DNA of 5,995 bases, from NCBI GenBank assembly GCA_012521035.1, contig JAAYND010000120.1, positions 1 through 5,995 of the forward strand. The letters run 5' to 3'. Below, one piece after another: positions 1-4,621 of this stretch (its first letter is position 1; every line of letters begins with the position of its first letter). The notes under the pieces are model-generated. The model was not told where the DNA came from, searched no databases, and saw only the letters and a program-made list of their open reading frames with translations. A program made the translations under genes and the position numbers. Source of the stretch: Methanomicrobiales archaeon. GTDB lineage: Archaea; Halobacteriota; Methanomicrobia; Methanomicrobiales; Methanoculleaceae.

Positions 1-56
1 CAAGGTTGAGGGCCTTGTCTCGTAGGAGTTCGAGCGTTCAAATCGCTCCCCTCGCA
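1..56 (+). tRNA. tRNA-Leu (anticodon GAG), 3' part, cut by the window start
   Basis: The window opens at the first base of an anticodon stem. CAAGG (1-5) pairs with CCTTG (13-17) around the 7-base loop TTGAGGG, giving anticodon GAG at 8-10, which reads leucine codons CUC/CUU. A 14-base variable arm (18-31) with a CTC/GAG stem makes this a class II tRNA, as expected for Leu. The T arm is GAGCG (32-36), loop TTCAAAT (37-43) and CGCTC (44-48). The acceptor 3' strand CCCTCGC (49-55) and discriminator A (56) follow. CCA is not encoded. The D arm and 5' acceptor strand lie outside the window; the predicted 5' strand is GCGAGGG. Confidence 0.93.
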
Positions 57-64
57 TTTGTTTT
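57..64 (+). terminator. T-rich terminator after tRNA-Leu
   Basis: TTTGTTTT starts immediately after the tRNA discriminator base. Archaeal RNA polymerase commonly stops at such oligo-T tracts without needing a hairpin. The assignment rests on position and composition only. Confidence 0.5.
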
Positions 65-241
65 GTACGCCCCCTGAAGATATGGTATACGATCCCGGCC
101 TGGATGACATGATCTCCAGTCTGATTTCTTCCACAAACGAGATGCACCCTCTCTGCTCTCACTCCGCACAGTCGTTCTTTCTGCCGGTGAGGGCAGCGCC
201 GCTCTATCGATCCATCTTGCTTTGCGCCATCGGTGCGGAGC

Positions 242-394
242 ATGGATATTTCGCGAGATCCGGATGCGGGTGAACGGGTACAACGTACTGATGGCTATAG
301 GCCCTGGTTAGAGGTGCGTGAGGAGAGGGCAACCGCAAGGTTAGTTCTGCAACACAGCACCCCGGGCGCAACCCTTATGAGGAAACCGGAATGA
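242..394 (+). CDS. Possible small protein of 50 residues ahead of thiN, unrecognised
   Basis: An ATG at 242 opens 50 codons ending with TGA at 392-394, 4 bases before the thiN start. The frame is open back to a stop at 188-190, and a GTG at 233 is an alternative start. The product begins MDISRDPDAGERVQ and ends GATLMRKPE. It is rich in charged residues (Arg, Glu, Asp), with no membrane segment, cysteine pair or motif I recognise. GGTG at 232-235 could act as a weak Shine-Dalgarno. The near-abutting end would allow translational coupling with thiN. Against it, third-position GC is only about half, the frame is short enough to arise by chance, and the same bases can fold as RNA. I cannot assign a function. 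Confidence 0.3.
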   Translation: MDISRDPDAGERVQRTDGYRPWLEVREERATARLVLQHSTPGATLMRKPE

Positions 395-398
395 GAAT

Positions 399-956
399 AT
401 GAGCATGAGAGCAGAAGAGCGCGCGCAGACTATCGTCAGCATGAACGAGGCCGTGATGCTGCTTGTGGAGCGGATGGATCCCGGACTTATCCCTGAGGTC
501 GGGATGAACATCGTCTACGCCCTGCCTGACGCGCGGGACAGGGATGATGTGGCGGGAGTCCTCGGGCGAATCGTCAGACTCGGCGATCGGGTCCACCCGG
601 TAGGGGAGATAGCGTTTGGGGCAAGCGACCATGTAGCGCGGATCGTGCTCACGGCCATGCGCTTCGATCCGGTGATCAGGAGCGCGGCAAACATCCGATT
701 CTCCGAGGCGATCCTCCAGGAACTGGAGAATCTTATGTTTGAGATCTGCTCATTTGACCGGGAGAGAGAACCGCCGGGCGTGAAGACGATGGACTGGGGC
801 GTTGCATCCTGTTGTAGAGACGGTGTGCCCGACATAATCTACGATTCCGGCGCCATGGGAAAAGAACCGATGATCAGGGTGCTTGGAGAGGATCCGGTCA
901 CGGTCGCCCATAATATTCTTAAGCTGTCAAATCGCATTACCTATGCACAATTGTAA
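399..956 (+). CDS. ThiN-domain protein (thiamine-phosphate synthase family)
   Basis: The 185-residue product is almost entirely a ThiN domain, found in archaea as a free protein, fused to ThiD kinase (ThiDN), or fused to a helix-turn-helix in ThiR regulators. Catalytic ThiN joins hydroxymethylpyrimidine diphosphate to thiazole phosphate to give thiamine phosphate. Visible family blocks are IPEVGMNIVYALPDA (31-45), the G-RIVRLGD region (56-63), FGASDHVARIVLTAMRFDP (73-91), NIRFSE (98-103), SFDREREPPGVK (118-129) and PDIIYDSGAMGKEPMIRVLG (144-163). There is no ThiD or HTH part; residues 1-28 look like a helix preceding the domain. ATG at 399 gives the full domain; ATG at 405 is a close alternative. 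The Shine-Dalgarno is weak (GGA, 388-390), so coupling to upstream translation is possible. YDSG at 148-151 differs from the YHRG form I recall in some members, so enzyme or thiamine-binding regulator cannot be decided here. Confidence 0.85.
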   Translation: MSMRAEERAQTIVSMNEAVMLLVERMDPGLIPEVGMNIVYALPDARDRDDVAGVLGRIVRLGDRVHPVGEIAFGASDHVARIVLTAMRFDPVIRSAANIRFSEAILQELENLMFEICSFDREREPPGVKTMDWGVASCCRDGVPDIIYDSGAMGKEPMIRVLGEDPVTVAHNILKLSNRITYAQL

Positions 957-968
957 GGGAAGGTCCAC

Positions 969-1157
969 ATGGGAATAAAACCATCATATATCAAGAATGT
1001 CGGGGAAGATCTCCTCGTCAAGCACCGCGAGAAGTTTAGCGGCGACTTTGAGGAGAACAAGCATGCCGTCACCGAAGTTGCATCAATCGACAGCAAGCGT
1101 GTACGAAACAGGGTTGCCGGATATATCTCAAGAAAGATAAATACAAGGAAGCGATAA
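969..1157 (+). CDS. rps17e: 30S ribosomal protein S17e
   Basis: The 62-residue basic protein matches archaeal S17e in length and pattern. It starts MGIKPSYIKNVGEDLL, has the family core FSGDFEENKHAV (23-34), and ends with SKRVRNRVAGYISRKI. S17e is a component of the small ribosomal subunit shared by archaea and eukaryotes and absent from bacteria, so it fixes the domain of life. AGGT at 961-964, 4 bases before ATG, is a good Shine-Dalgarno. The gene sits 12 bases after the thiN-domain gene and 9 bases before dapA, so all are probably on one transcript. No anomaly is seen. Confidence 0.93.
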   Translation: MGIKPSYIKNVGEDLLVKHREKFSGDFEENKHAVTEVASIDSKRVRNRVAGYISRKINTRKR

Positions 1158-1166
1158 TCCTCTAGT

Positions 1167-2042
1167 ATGTTTGAGGGAATCCTTCCAGCAATTATTACCC
1201 CTTTTAACCCGGACTCCGGGTCAAGTCTCGACATTGGAGGGCTACGATCCAATATTGAATCACTGATAGAGGGCGGAGTCCACGGCATCGTCCCCTGCGG
1301 ATCGACGGGGGAGGCCGCGACGCTCACGTTCGAGGAGCACGAGCAGGTGGTCCAGGAGGCGATCGATGTCGTCAACAGCCGGGTACCGGTGATAGCCGGA
1401 ACCGGTTCGAACAACACCGAGGAGGCGCTCCGCCTGACCCGATCCGCGCGGGATGCCGGCGCGGATGGCGCCCTGGTCATCAGCCCCTATTATAACAAGC
1501 CAAACCGCTCCGGTCTCATCAAGCACTTCACGAAGATCGCTGACCTCGATCTGCCTATCATCCTCTACAACGTCCCCGGCAGGACCGGGCAGAACCTTCA
1601 GCCTGATCTGGTGGCTGAACTTGCCCGGCATCCAAATATCGTCGGGATCAAGGAAGCGAGCGGCGACATCACCCAGATCTCCCGCATCATCGAGGCGACG
1701 CAGGACGAGGACTTCATCGTGCTCTCCGGGGACGACGGAATGACGTTCCCGCTCCTCACGCTGGGGGGCGCAGGCGTGATATCGGTGGCTGCTAACGTCG
1801 AACCCCGTCGGATGGCGCAGATGTATGAATCTTACCGCGCCGGCGACCTTGGACGCGCACTGGATCTACACTATGAACTCTCCCCGCTCTTCCGGGCGAT
1901 GTTCATCGACACAAACCCCGTCCCCGTGAAGATGGCGGCAGGAATCCGCGGGATGGCTGCGGGGCCGGTCAGGTTGCCGCTCGACAACCTGGATGCAGAG
2001 AGGACGGAGCGGTTGCGAGAGGTGCTGGCGAATTATGATTAA
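1167..2042 (+). CDS. dapA: 4-hydroxy-tetrahydrodipicolinate synthase (dihydrodipicolinate synthase)
   Basis: This cytoplasmic Schiff-base aldolase condenses pyruvate with aspartate semialdehyde, the committed step of the diaminopimelate/lysine pathway. The 291-residue length is typical. Family landmarks along the TIM barrel are GILPAIITPF (4-13), CGSTGE (44-49), SPYYNKP (106-112), LYNVPGRTG (133-141) with the proton-relay Tyr134 and substrate-binding Arg139, GIKEASGD (160-167) with Schiff-base Lys162, and GVISVAANV near residue 210. All key residues are present. ATG at 1167 gives the usual N-terminus. It has no strong Shine-Dalgarno; the nearest purine tract (AGG, 1146-1148) is about 18 bases away, so it may depend on coupling to rps17e 9 bases upstream. 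Its 3' end overlaps dapB by 8 bases, implying joint translation of successive enzymes. Sugar-acid aldolases share the fold, but the dapB neighbour supports DapA. Confidence 0.96.
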   Translation: MFEGILPAIITPFNPDSGSSLDIGGLRSNIESLIEGGVHGIVPCGSTGEAATLTFEEHEQVVQEAIDVVNSRVPVIAGTGSNNTEEALRLTRSARDAGADGALVISPYYNKPNRSGLIKHFTKIADLDLPIILYNVPGRTGQNLQPDLVAELARHPNIVGIKEASGDITQISRIIEATQDEDFIVLSGDDGMTFPLLTLGGAGVISVAANVEPRRMAQMYESYRAGDLGRALDLHYELSPLFRAMFIDTNPVPVKMAAGIRGMAAGPVRLPLDNLDAERTERLREVLANYD

Positions 2043-2793
2043 AGTAGCCATATCTGGAGCCCTGGGGCGGATGGGGACCACCATCGGCCGGATCGTTGAT
2101 GAGGCCCCGGATCTCGAACTGGTCGGCGGGATCGATATACGGGAAGGGGCATCCTTTGGGAAGGAGGTTGTCCCTGCGGACCGTATCGATGCGTTCCTCA
2201 AGGAGAAAAAACCCGATGTCCTCATCGACTTCACGGTAGCGGCTGCGGCGGTTGAAAATATCAGGGCAGCGGCCGCAAACAACGTTGCACTCGTCGTCGG
2301 GACGACCGGTTTTTCTCCTGAACAGAGAGAATTCATCGGAAACACCGTCGAGGGGAATGTTCCTGCGGTGATATCGAGCAACTTCTCTGTCGGCGTCAAT
2401 ATCTTCTGGAAACTCGTGCGGGAGGCGGTTCGCGAACTCGGTGACTACGATATCGAGGTCACGGAGGCTCATCACCGCTACAAGAAGGATGCCCCGAGCG
2501 GCACCGCAAAGACTATCCTCGATATCCTGGACCAGGAACTCGGGGAGCGCGAGAAGGTCTACGGGCGTGTCGGTGTAGCGGAGCGGAGAGGCGAGATCGG
2601 CGTGCATGCCATCCGGGGTGGCGACATCGTAGGCGACCATACGGTCCTCTTTGCAGGGAACTTTGAGTGTATCGAGATCTCCCACCGCGCCTACGACCGG
2701 GCGGTATTCGCGCAGGGCGCCGTCAGGGCTGCACGCTGGGTCGTCGGGAGAGATCCGCGCATCTATGCCATGCAGGACGTTCTGGGGATATAA
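2035..2793 (+). CDS. dapB: 4-hydroxy-tetrahydrodipicolinate reductase
   Basis: DapB reduces the DapA product to tetrahydrodipicolinate using NAD(P)H. The 252-residue product has an N-terminal Rossmann motif VAISGALGRMG (4-14), DFTVAAAAVENI (65-76), GTTGF (89-93), the SSNFSVGVN block (114-122), EAHHRYKKDAPSGTA (144-158) with the catalytic His146 and Lys150 equivalents, and RGGDIVGDH (194-202). The ATG at 2035 was chosen because it sits right before the conserved IKVAISGALG and has GAGGTG at 2019-2024, 10 bases upstream. The same frame is open 14 codons further, but that extension is only dapA read out of frame. The stop-start overlap with dapA is 8 bases. Nothing unusual is seen; the protein looks complete and functional. 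Confidence 0.96.
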   Translation: MIKVAISGALGRMGTTIGRIVDEAPDLELVGGIDIREGASFGKEVVPADRIDAFLKEKKPDVLIDFTVAAAAVENIRAAAANNVALVVGTTGFSPEQREFIGNTVEGNVPAVISSNFSVGVNIFWKLVREAVRELGDYDIEVTEAHHRYKKDAPSGTAKTILDILDQELGEREKVYGRVGVAERRGEIGVHAIRGGDIVGDHTVLFAGNFECIEISHRAYDRAVFAQGAVRAARWVVGRDPRIYAMQDVLGI

Positions 2794-2818
2794 TTGGCAC
2801 CCCTGATCACTCAGAAGA

Positions 2819-2833
2819 ACGAAATTTATTATT
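2819..2833 (+). promoter_or_regulatory. Archaeal promoter (BRE and box A) of the ferredoxin gene
   Basis: ACGAAA (2819-2824) resembles a TFB-recognition element and runs directly into box A TTTATTATT (2825-2833). Transcription would start about 25 bases on, near 2853-2856, leaving a leader of some 15-18 bases that still holds the Shine-Dalgarno. Just downstream are two short palindromes, ATTGATCAAT (2831-2840) and ATGTACAT (2849-2856), which are possible operator sites but may be chance. Confidence 0.65.
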
Positions 2834-2857
2834 GATCAATTGAAAAACATGTACATC

Positions 2858-2863
2858 AGGAGG
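2858..2863 (+). promoter_or_regulatory. Strong Shine-Dalgarno of the ferredoxin gene
   Basis: AGGAGG is followed by seven A bases and then ATG at 2871. It is the best ribosome-binding site in the window and suggests high expression. It also rules out the out-of-frame ATG at 2849 as the start. Confidence 0.85.
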
Positions 2864-2870
2864 AAAAAAA

Positions 2871-3044
2871 ATGCCAGCAGTTGTTGATGTTGAGAAGTGT
2901 ACCGGCTGTGAGACCTGTGTGGATGTCTGCCCATCGGCAGCCATAACCATGGAAGACGGGAAAGCAAAAGTTGACCCGGATCTCTGCGTAGATTGCGAGA
3001 CCTGCGTCGACGAGTGCCCGTCTGAAGCCATCTCGATGGAGTAG
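2871..3044 (+). CDS. Small 2x[4Fe-4S] ferredoxin
   Basis: The 57-residue acidic protein begins MPAVVDVEKCTGCETCVDVC and contains two complete CxxCxxCxxxCP motifs: Cys10, 13, 16, 20 with Pro21, and Cys39, 42, 45, 49 with Pro50. The two halves are pseudo-symmetric, as in clostridial-type ferredoxins that carry two [4Fe-4S] clusters, with CETCVD repeated in both. It would be a soluble low-potential electron carrier. Methanogens use such proteins with hydrogenases, formylmethanofuran dehydrogenase and heterodisulfide reductase, but the sequence does not name the partner. It lies 77 bases after dapB and 47 before asd, with its own promoter and AGGAGG. It is therefore probably transcribed independently within the lysine-pathway region, with high output. 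No cluster ligand is missing. Confidence 0.95.
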   Translation: MPAVVDVEKCTGCETCVDVCPSAAITMEDGKAKVDPDLCVDCETCVDECPSEAISME

Positions 3045-3055
3045 GAAAACACACT

Positions 3056-3060
3056 CTTTT
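3056..3060 (+). terminator. Possible T-rich terminator of the ferredoxin mRNA
   Basis: CTTTT at 3056-3060, 12 bases after the ferredoxin stop, could end the short ferredoxin transcript. It overlaps the box A proposed for asd, so the same bases may have both roles. The tract is short and the call is weak. Confidence 0.25.
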
Positions 3061-3064
3061 AATA
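3057..3064 (+). promoter_or_regulatory. Box A promoter of asd, implying a leaderless or near-leaderless mRNA
   Basis: TTTTAATA fits an archaeal box A and is centred about 31 bases before the asd ATG. This predicts a transcription start near 3085-3090 and almost no leader. No Shine-Dalgarno precedes the ATG at 3092. Instead AGATA (3078-3082) and TATCT (3087-3091) form a small inverted repeat with a TTTT loop directly against the start codon. ATATTTTTAT within it is a second AT-rich candidate but lies too close to the ATG to serve as box A for it. Confidence 0.5.
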
Positions 3065-3091
3065 CCACCAGCACCAGAGATATTTTTATCT

Positions 3092-4108
3092 ATGATTAAT
3101 GTAGGAGTGCTTGGTGCCACAGGAGCAGTGGGACAGCGCTTCGTCCAGCTTTTAGCGGATCATCCCTGGTTTCATCTCCAGACACTCACCGCTTCTGAAC
3201 GGAGTGCAGGAAAACCGTATGGTAAAGTGGTCAACTGGCGCCTCGACGCGCCGTACCCGGACAGGATCAGCGATATCGTCATCACTCCAACAACCGTCGA
3301 GAGCCTGAAGGACTGCGATCTGGTCTTCTCAGCTCTTCCTGCCGATGTGGCGACGTCGCTTGAGACCGAGATCGCCAATGCGGGCATCGCTGTCTGTAGC
3401 AATGCTCGATCGCATCGCATGGATCCTGACGTCCCCCTGGTGATACCCGAGGTCAACCCGGATCACCTGGGCCTTATTGATGTTCAGCGGGATCGGGGGC
3501 GCGGGGGGTTCATCGTGACCAACCCGAACTGTTCGACGATCGTCCTTACTCTGGCTCTTGCTCCTCTCAGAGCGTTTGAGTTTCATAATGTCCACGCAGC
3601 AACCATGCAGGCGATCTCCGGGGGTGGGTTTGCCGGCGTTGCTGCCATGGACATCTATGATAACGTTGTCCCGTACATCGGGGATGAGGAGGAGAAGATA
3701 GAGACCGAGATCATAAAGATCCTGGGAGAATTCAACGGTTCTGAGGTGATTCCTGCCCCGATAAAGGTGAGCGCAAGCTGTCATCGGGTCCCGGTCATCG
3801 ATGGGCATACCATCGCGGTCTGGGCTGACGTGAAGGAGTCGATCGATACGGTGAAAAAAGCTTACGCAACATTTAAGTCACCCTTCAGCAACCTACCCCT
3901 GCAACCAGCAAAGGCAGTTGAGGTCTTCGACCAGCCTGACCGCCCCCAACCACGACTCGACCGTAACCGTGGAGGAGGTATGACAGTGTCCGTTGGAAGA
4001 ATCCGGGAAGGATTACGGTTCGTTGCGCTCGGGCACAACACCATCCGTGGTGCTGCAGGCGCATCCGTTCTCAACGCAGAGCTGATATACTCAAGAAAAT
4101 ATCTCTAG
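3092..4108 (+). CDS. asd: Aspartate-semialdehyde dehydrogenase, archaeal/fungal type
   Basis: Asd reduces aspartyl-4-phosphate with NADPH to aspartate semialdehyde, the branch-point substrate for DapA and for threonine/methionine synthesis. The 338-residue product has an N-terminal nucleotide-binding motif VGVLGATGAVGQ (4-15), FSALPADVA (79-87), CSNARSHRMD (102-111), VPLVIPEVN (114-122), the active-site NPNCSTIV with nucleophile Cys147, ISGGGFAGV (175-183), and SCHRVPVIDGH with catalytic His231. A C-terminal VALGHNTIRGAAGASVLNAE helix completes it. Spacing and length fit the archaeal/fungal subclass rather than the bacterial one. ATG at 3092 lies directly before INVGVLGATG and no Shine-Dalgarno is visible. 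It is separated from its pathway partners dapA/dapB only by the ferredoxin gene and is followed by alba after 13 bases. All catalytic residues are intact. Confidence 0.96.
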   Translation: MINVGVLGATGAVGQRFVQLLADHPWFHLQTLTASERSAGKPYGKVVNWRLDAPYPDRISDIVITPTTVESLKDCDLVFSALPADVATSLETEIANAGIAVCSNARSHRMDPDVPLVIPEVNPDHLGLIDVQRDRGRGGFIVTNPNCSTIVLTLALAPLRAFEFHNVHAATMQAISGGGFAGVAAMDIYDNVVPYIGDEEEKIETEIIKILGEFNGSEVIPAPIKVSASCHRVPVIDGHTIAVWADVKESIDTVKKAYATFKSPFSNLPLQPAKAVEVFDQPDRPQPRLDRNRGGGMTVSVGRIREGLRFVALGHNTIRGAAGASVLNAELIYSRKYL

Positions 4109-4110
4109 AC

Positions 4111-4117
4111 GAGGTGG
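4111..4117 (+). promoter_or_regulatory. Shine-Dalgarno of alba
   Basis: GAGGTGG starts 3 bases after the asd stop and ends 4 bases before the alba ATG. It closely matches the archaeal 16S anti-Shine-Dalgarno complement. With no promoter visible between the genes, alba is most simply read from the asd transcript. Confidence 0.8.
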
Positions 4118-4121
4118 GCTA

Positions 4122-4397
4122 ATGGTAAAGGATAACACAGTATTCGTGGGGAACAAACCGGTCATGAACTACGTGCTCGCGGTAGTTACCCAGTTCAACA
4201 ACGGAGCGGAGGAAGTTGCGATCAAGGCCCGGGGGAAGGCAATTTCACGTGCGGTTGATACGGCGGAGATCGTGCTCAACCGGTTCCTGGAGAACGTGGA
4301 CAAGAAGGAGATCTTTACGTCGACCGAGATGATCGATACCGATACCGGAAAGACAAACGTCTCAAGTATCGAGATTGTTCTCTCTCAATCGAAGTGA
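4122..4397 (+). CDS. albA: DNA/RNA-binding protein Alba (archaeal chromatin protein)
   Basis: Alba is a small, abundant dimeric protein that coats DNA and also binds RNA. The 91-residue product shows the family core from residue 5: NTVFVGNKPVMNYVLAVV, then EEVAIKARGKAISRAVDTAEIV (30-51), and a C-terminal VSSIEIVLS strand. Compared with Sulfolobus Alba, the GKKPVMNYV motif is GNKPVMNYV here (10-18). The lysine known in Sulfolobus as the acetylation site (Lys16) therefore corresponds to Asn11, while the neighbouring lysine is kept as Lys12. The start ATG at 4122 has a strong Shine-Dalgarno. It is probably co-transcribed with asd, 13 bases upstream, and a T tract lies 14 bases after its stop. 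Confidence 0.96.
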   Translation: MVKDNTVFVGNKPVMNYVLAVVTQFNNGAEEVAIKARGKAISRAVDTAEIVLNRFLENVDKKEIFTSTEMIDTDTGKTNVSSIEIVLSQSK

Positions 4398-4411
4398 GAC
4401 TTCAAAACACC

Positions 4412-4417
4412 TTTTTT
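4412..4417 (+). terminator. Oligo-T terminator after alba
   Basis: Six consecutive T bases lie 14 bases past the alba stop with no strong hairpin in front, the typical form of an archaeal intrinsic terminator. It would close the asd-alba transcript. Shorter T tracts follow at 4496-4499 and 4526-4531. Confidence 0.6.
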
Positions 4418-4447
4418 GGGCGCTCCTGTTCTAGAGGGTGCACAGAG

Positions 4448-4477
4448 AGTACTCCGGGAATGGCCTCCCGGTATACT
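4448..4477. repeat. Imperfect inverted repeat in the alba-downstream gap
   Basis: AGTA (4448-4451) and CCGGGA (4454-4459) pair with TCCCGG (4466-4471) and TACT (4474-4477), leaving a 2x2 internal mismatch and a 6-base ATGGCC loop. The first TTTT tract after it starts at 4496. It could be a backup terminator, an mRNA 3'-end stabiliser or a protein-binding site; the sequence alone does not choose. Confidence 0.45.
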
Positions 4478-4544
4478 GATAACCGGGGGATGCGCTTTTG
4501 AGAATCGAATAATTAAGAAATCCGCTTTTTTGAGGAGATATTCC

Positions 4545-4552
4545 TTATAAAT
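4545..4552 (+). promoter_or_regulatory. Candidate distal box A upstream of the secreted-protein gene
   Basis: TTATAAAT is a good box A match, preceded by the purine-rich stretch GAGGAGATA. It predicts a start near 4573-4578 and a leader of about 45 bases with no Shine-Dalgarno before ATG 4622. It competes with the box A inside the palindrome at 4583-4599. Confidence 0.45.
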
Positions 4553-4582
4553 CGGGCATATGGGCTCCCCTGCCCCTGGCCA

Positions 4583-4599
4583 CCATAAAGGCTTTATGG
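4583..4599. promoter_or_regulatory. Palindrome carrying a proximal box A of the secreted-protein gene
   Basis: CCATAAAG (4583-4590) and CTTTATGG (4592-4599) are perfect inverted 8-base arms around a single G. The right arm, CTTTATGG, reads as a box A centred about 26 bases before the ATG at 4622. That is the spacing for a leaderless transcript and agrees with the lack of a Shine-Dalgarno. The symmetry suggests either an operator overlapping the TATA-binding site or a promoter able to fire both ways. Confidence 0.5.
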
Positions 4600-4621
4600 C
4601 TCCCGGATCAACTCCTACGTA

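Larger units (their letters stand above)
57..398. other. Gap between tRNA-Leu and the thiN-domain gene, no confident gene
   Basis: This stretch of about 340 bases has no recognisable protein. A plus-strand frame at 58-273 and a minus-strand frame at 38-283 overlap each other. Neither shows a known motif or a Shine-Dalgarno, and the minus one runs into the tRNA. The best candidate is a 50-codon frame at 242-394, listed separately. No convincing box A is visible. TTATGA at 375-380 is the nearest AT-rich element before thiN, but it is weak. Bases 313-361 can fold into a bulged stem capped by a GCAA tetraloop hairpin. I see no TPP-riboswitch core despite the thiamine-related gene downstream. Confidence 0.5.

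Noticed and set aside
38..283. Overlapping frames on both strands after the tRNA (plus 58-273, minus 38-283)
   Set aside because: They shadow each other, show no known motif or Shine-Dalgarno, the plus one needs a TTG start right at the tRNA terminator, and the minus one runs into the tRNA.
280..398. TPP riboswitch ahead of the thiamine-related gene
   Set aside because: The conserved CUGAGA core and the paired arms of the THI element are not present on the plus strand.
1993..2034. A 14-codon N-terminal extension of dapB
   Set aside because: It is dapA read in another frame; the conserved Rossmann start and the good Shine-Dalgarno both point to ATG 2035.
1969..2685. Long minus-strand frames opposite dapA/dapB (1866-2399 and 1969-2685) and opposite asd (3329-3808)
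   Set aside because: They are antisense shadows of genes with intact catalytic motifs and result from GC-rich codon use.
2807..3120. Three minus-strand frames opposite the ferredoxin gene
   Set aside because: They are shadows; the plus-strand ferredoxin has all eight cluster cysteines, a promoter and a strong Shine-Dalgarno.
4461..4502. 13-codon frame starting at ATG 4461 after alba
   Set aside because: It has no Shine-Dalgarno, is very short, and lies within the loop and arm of an inverted repeat.
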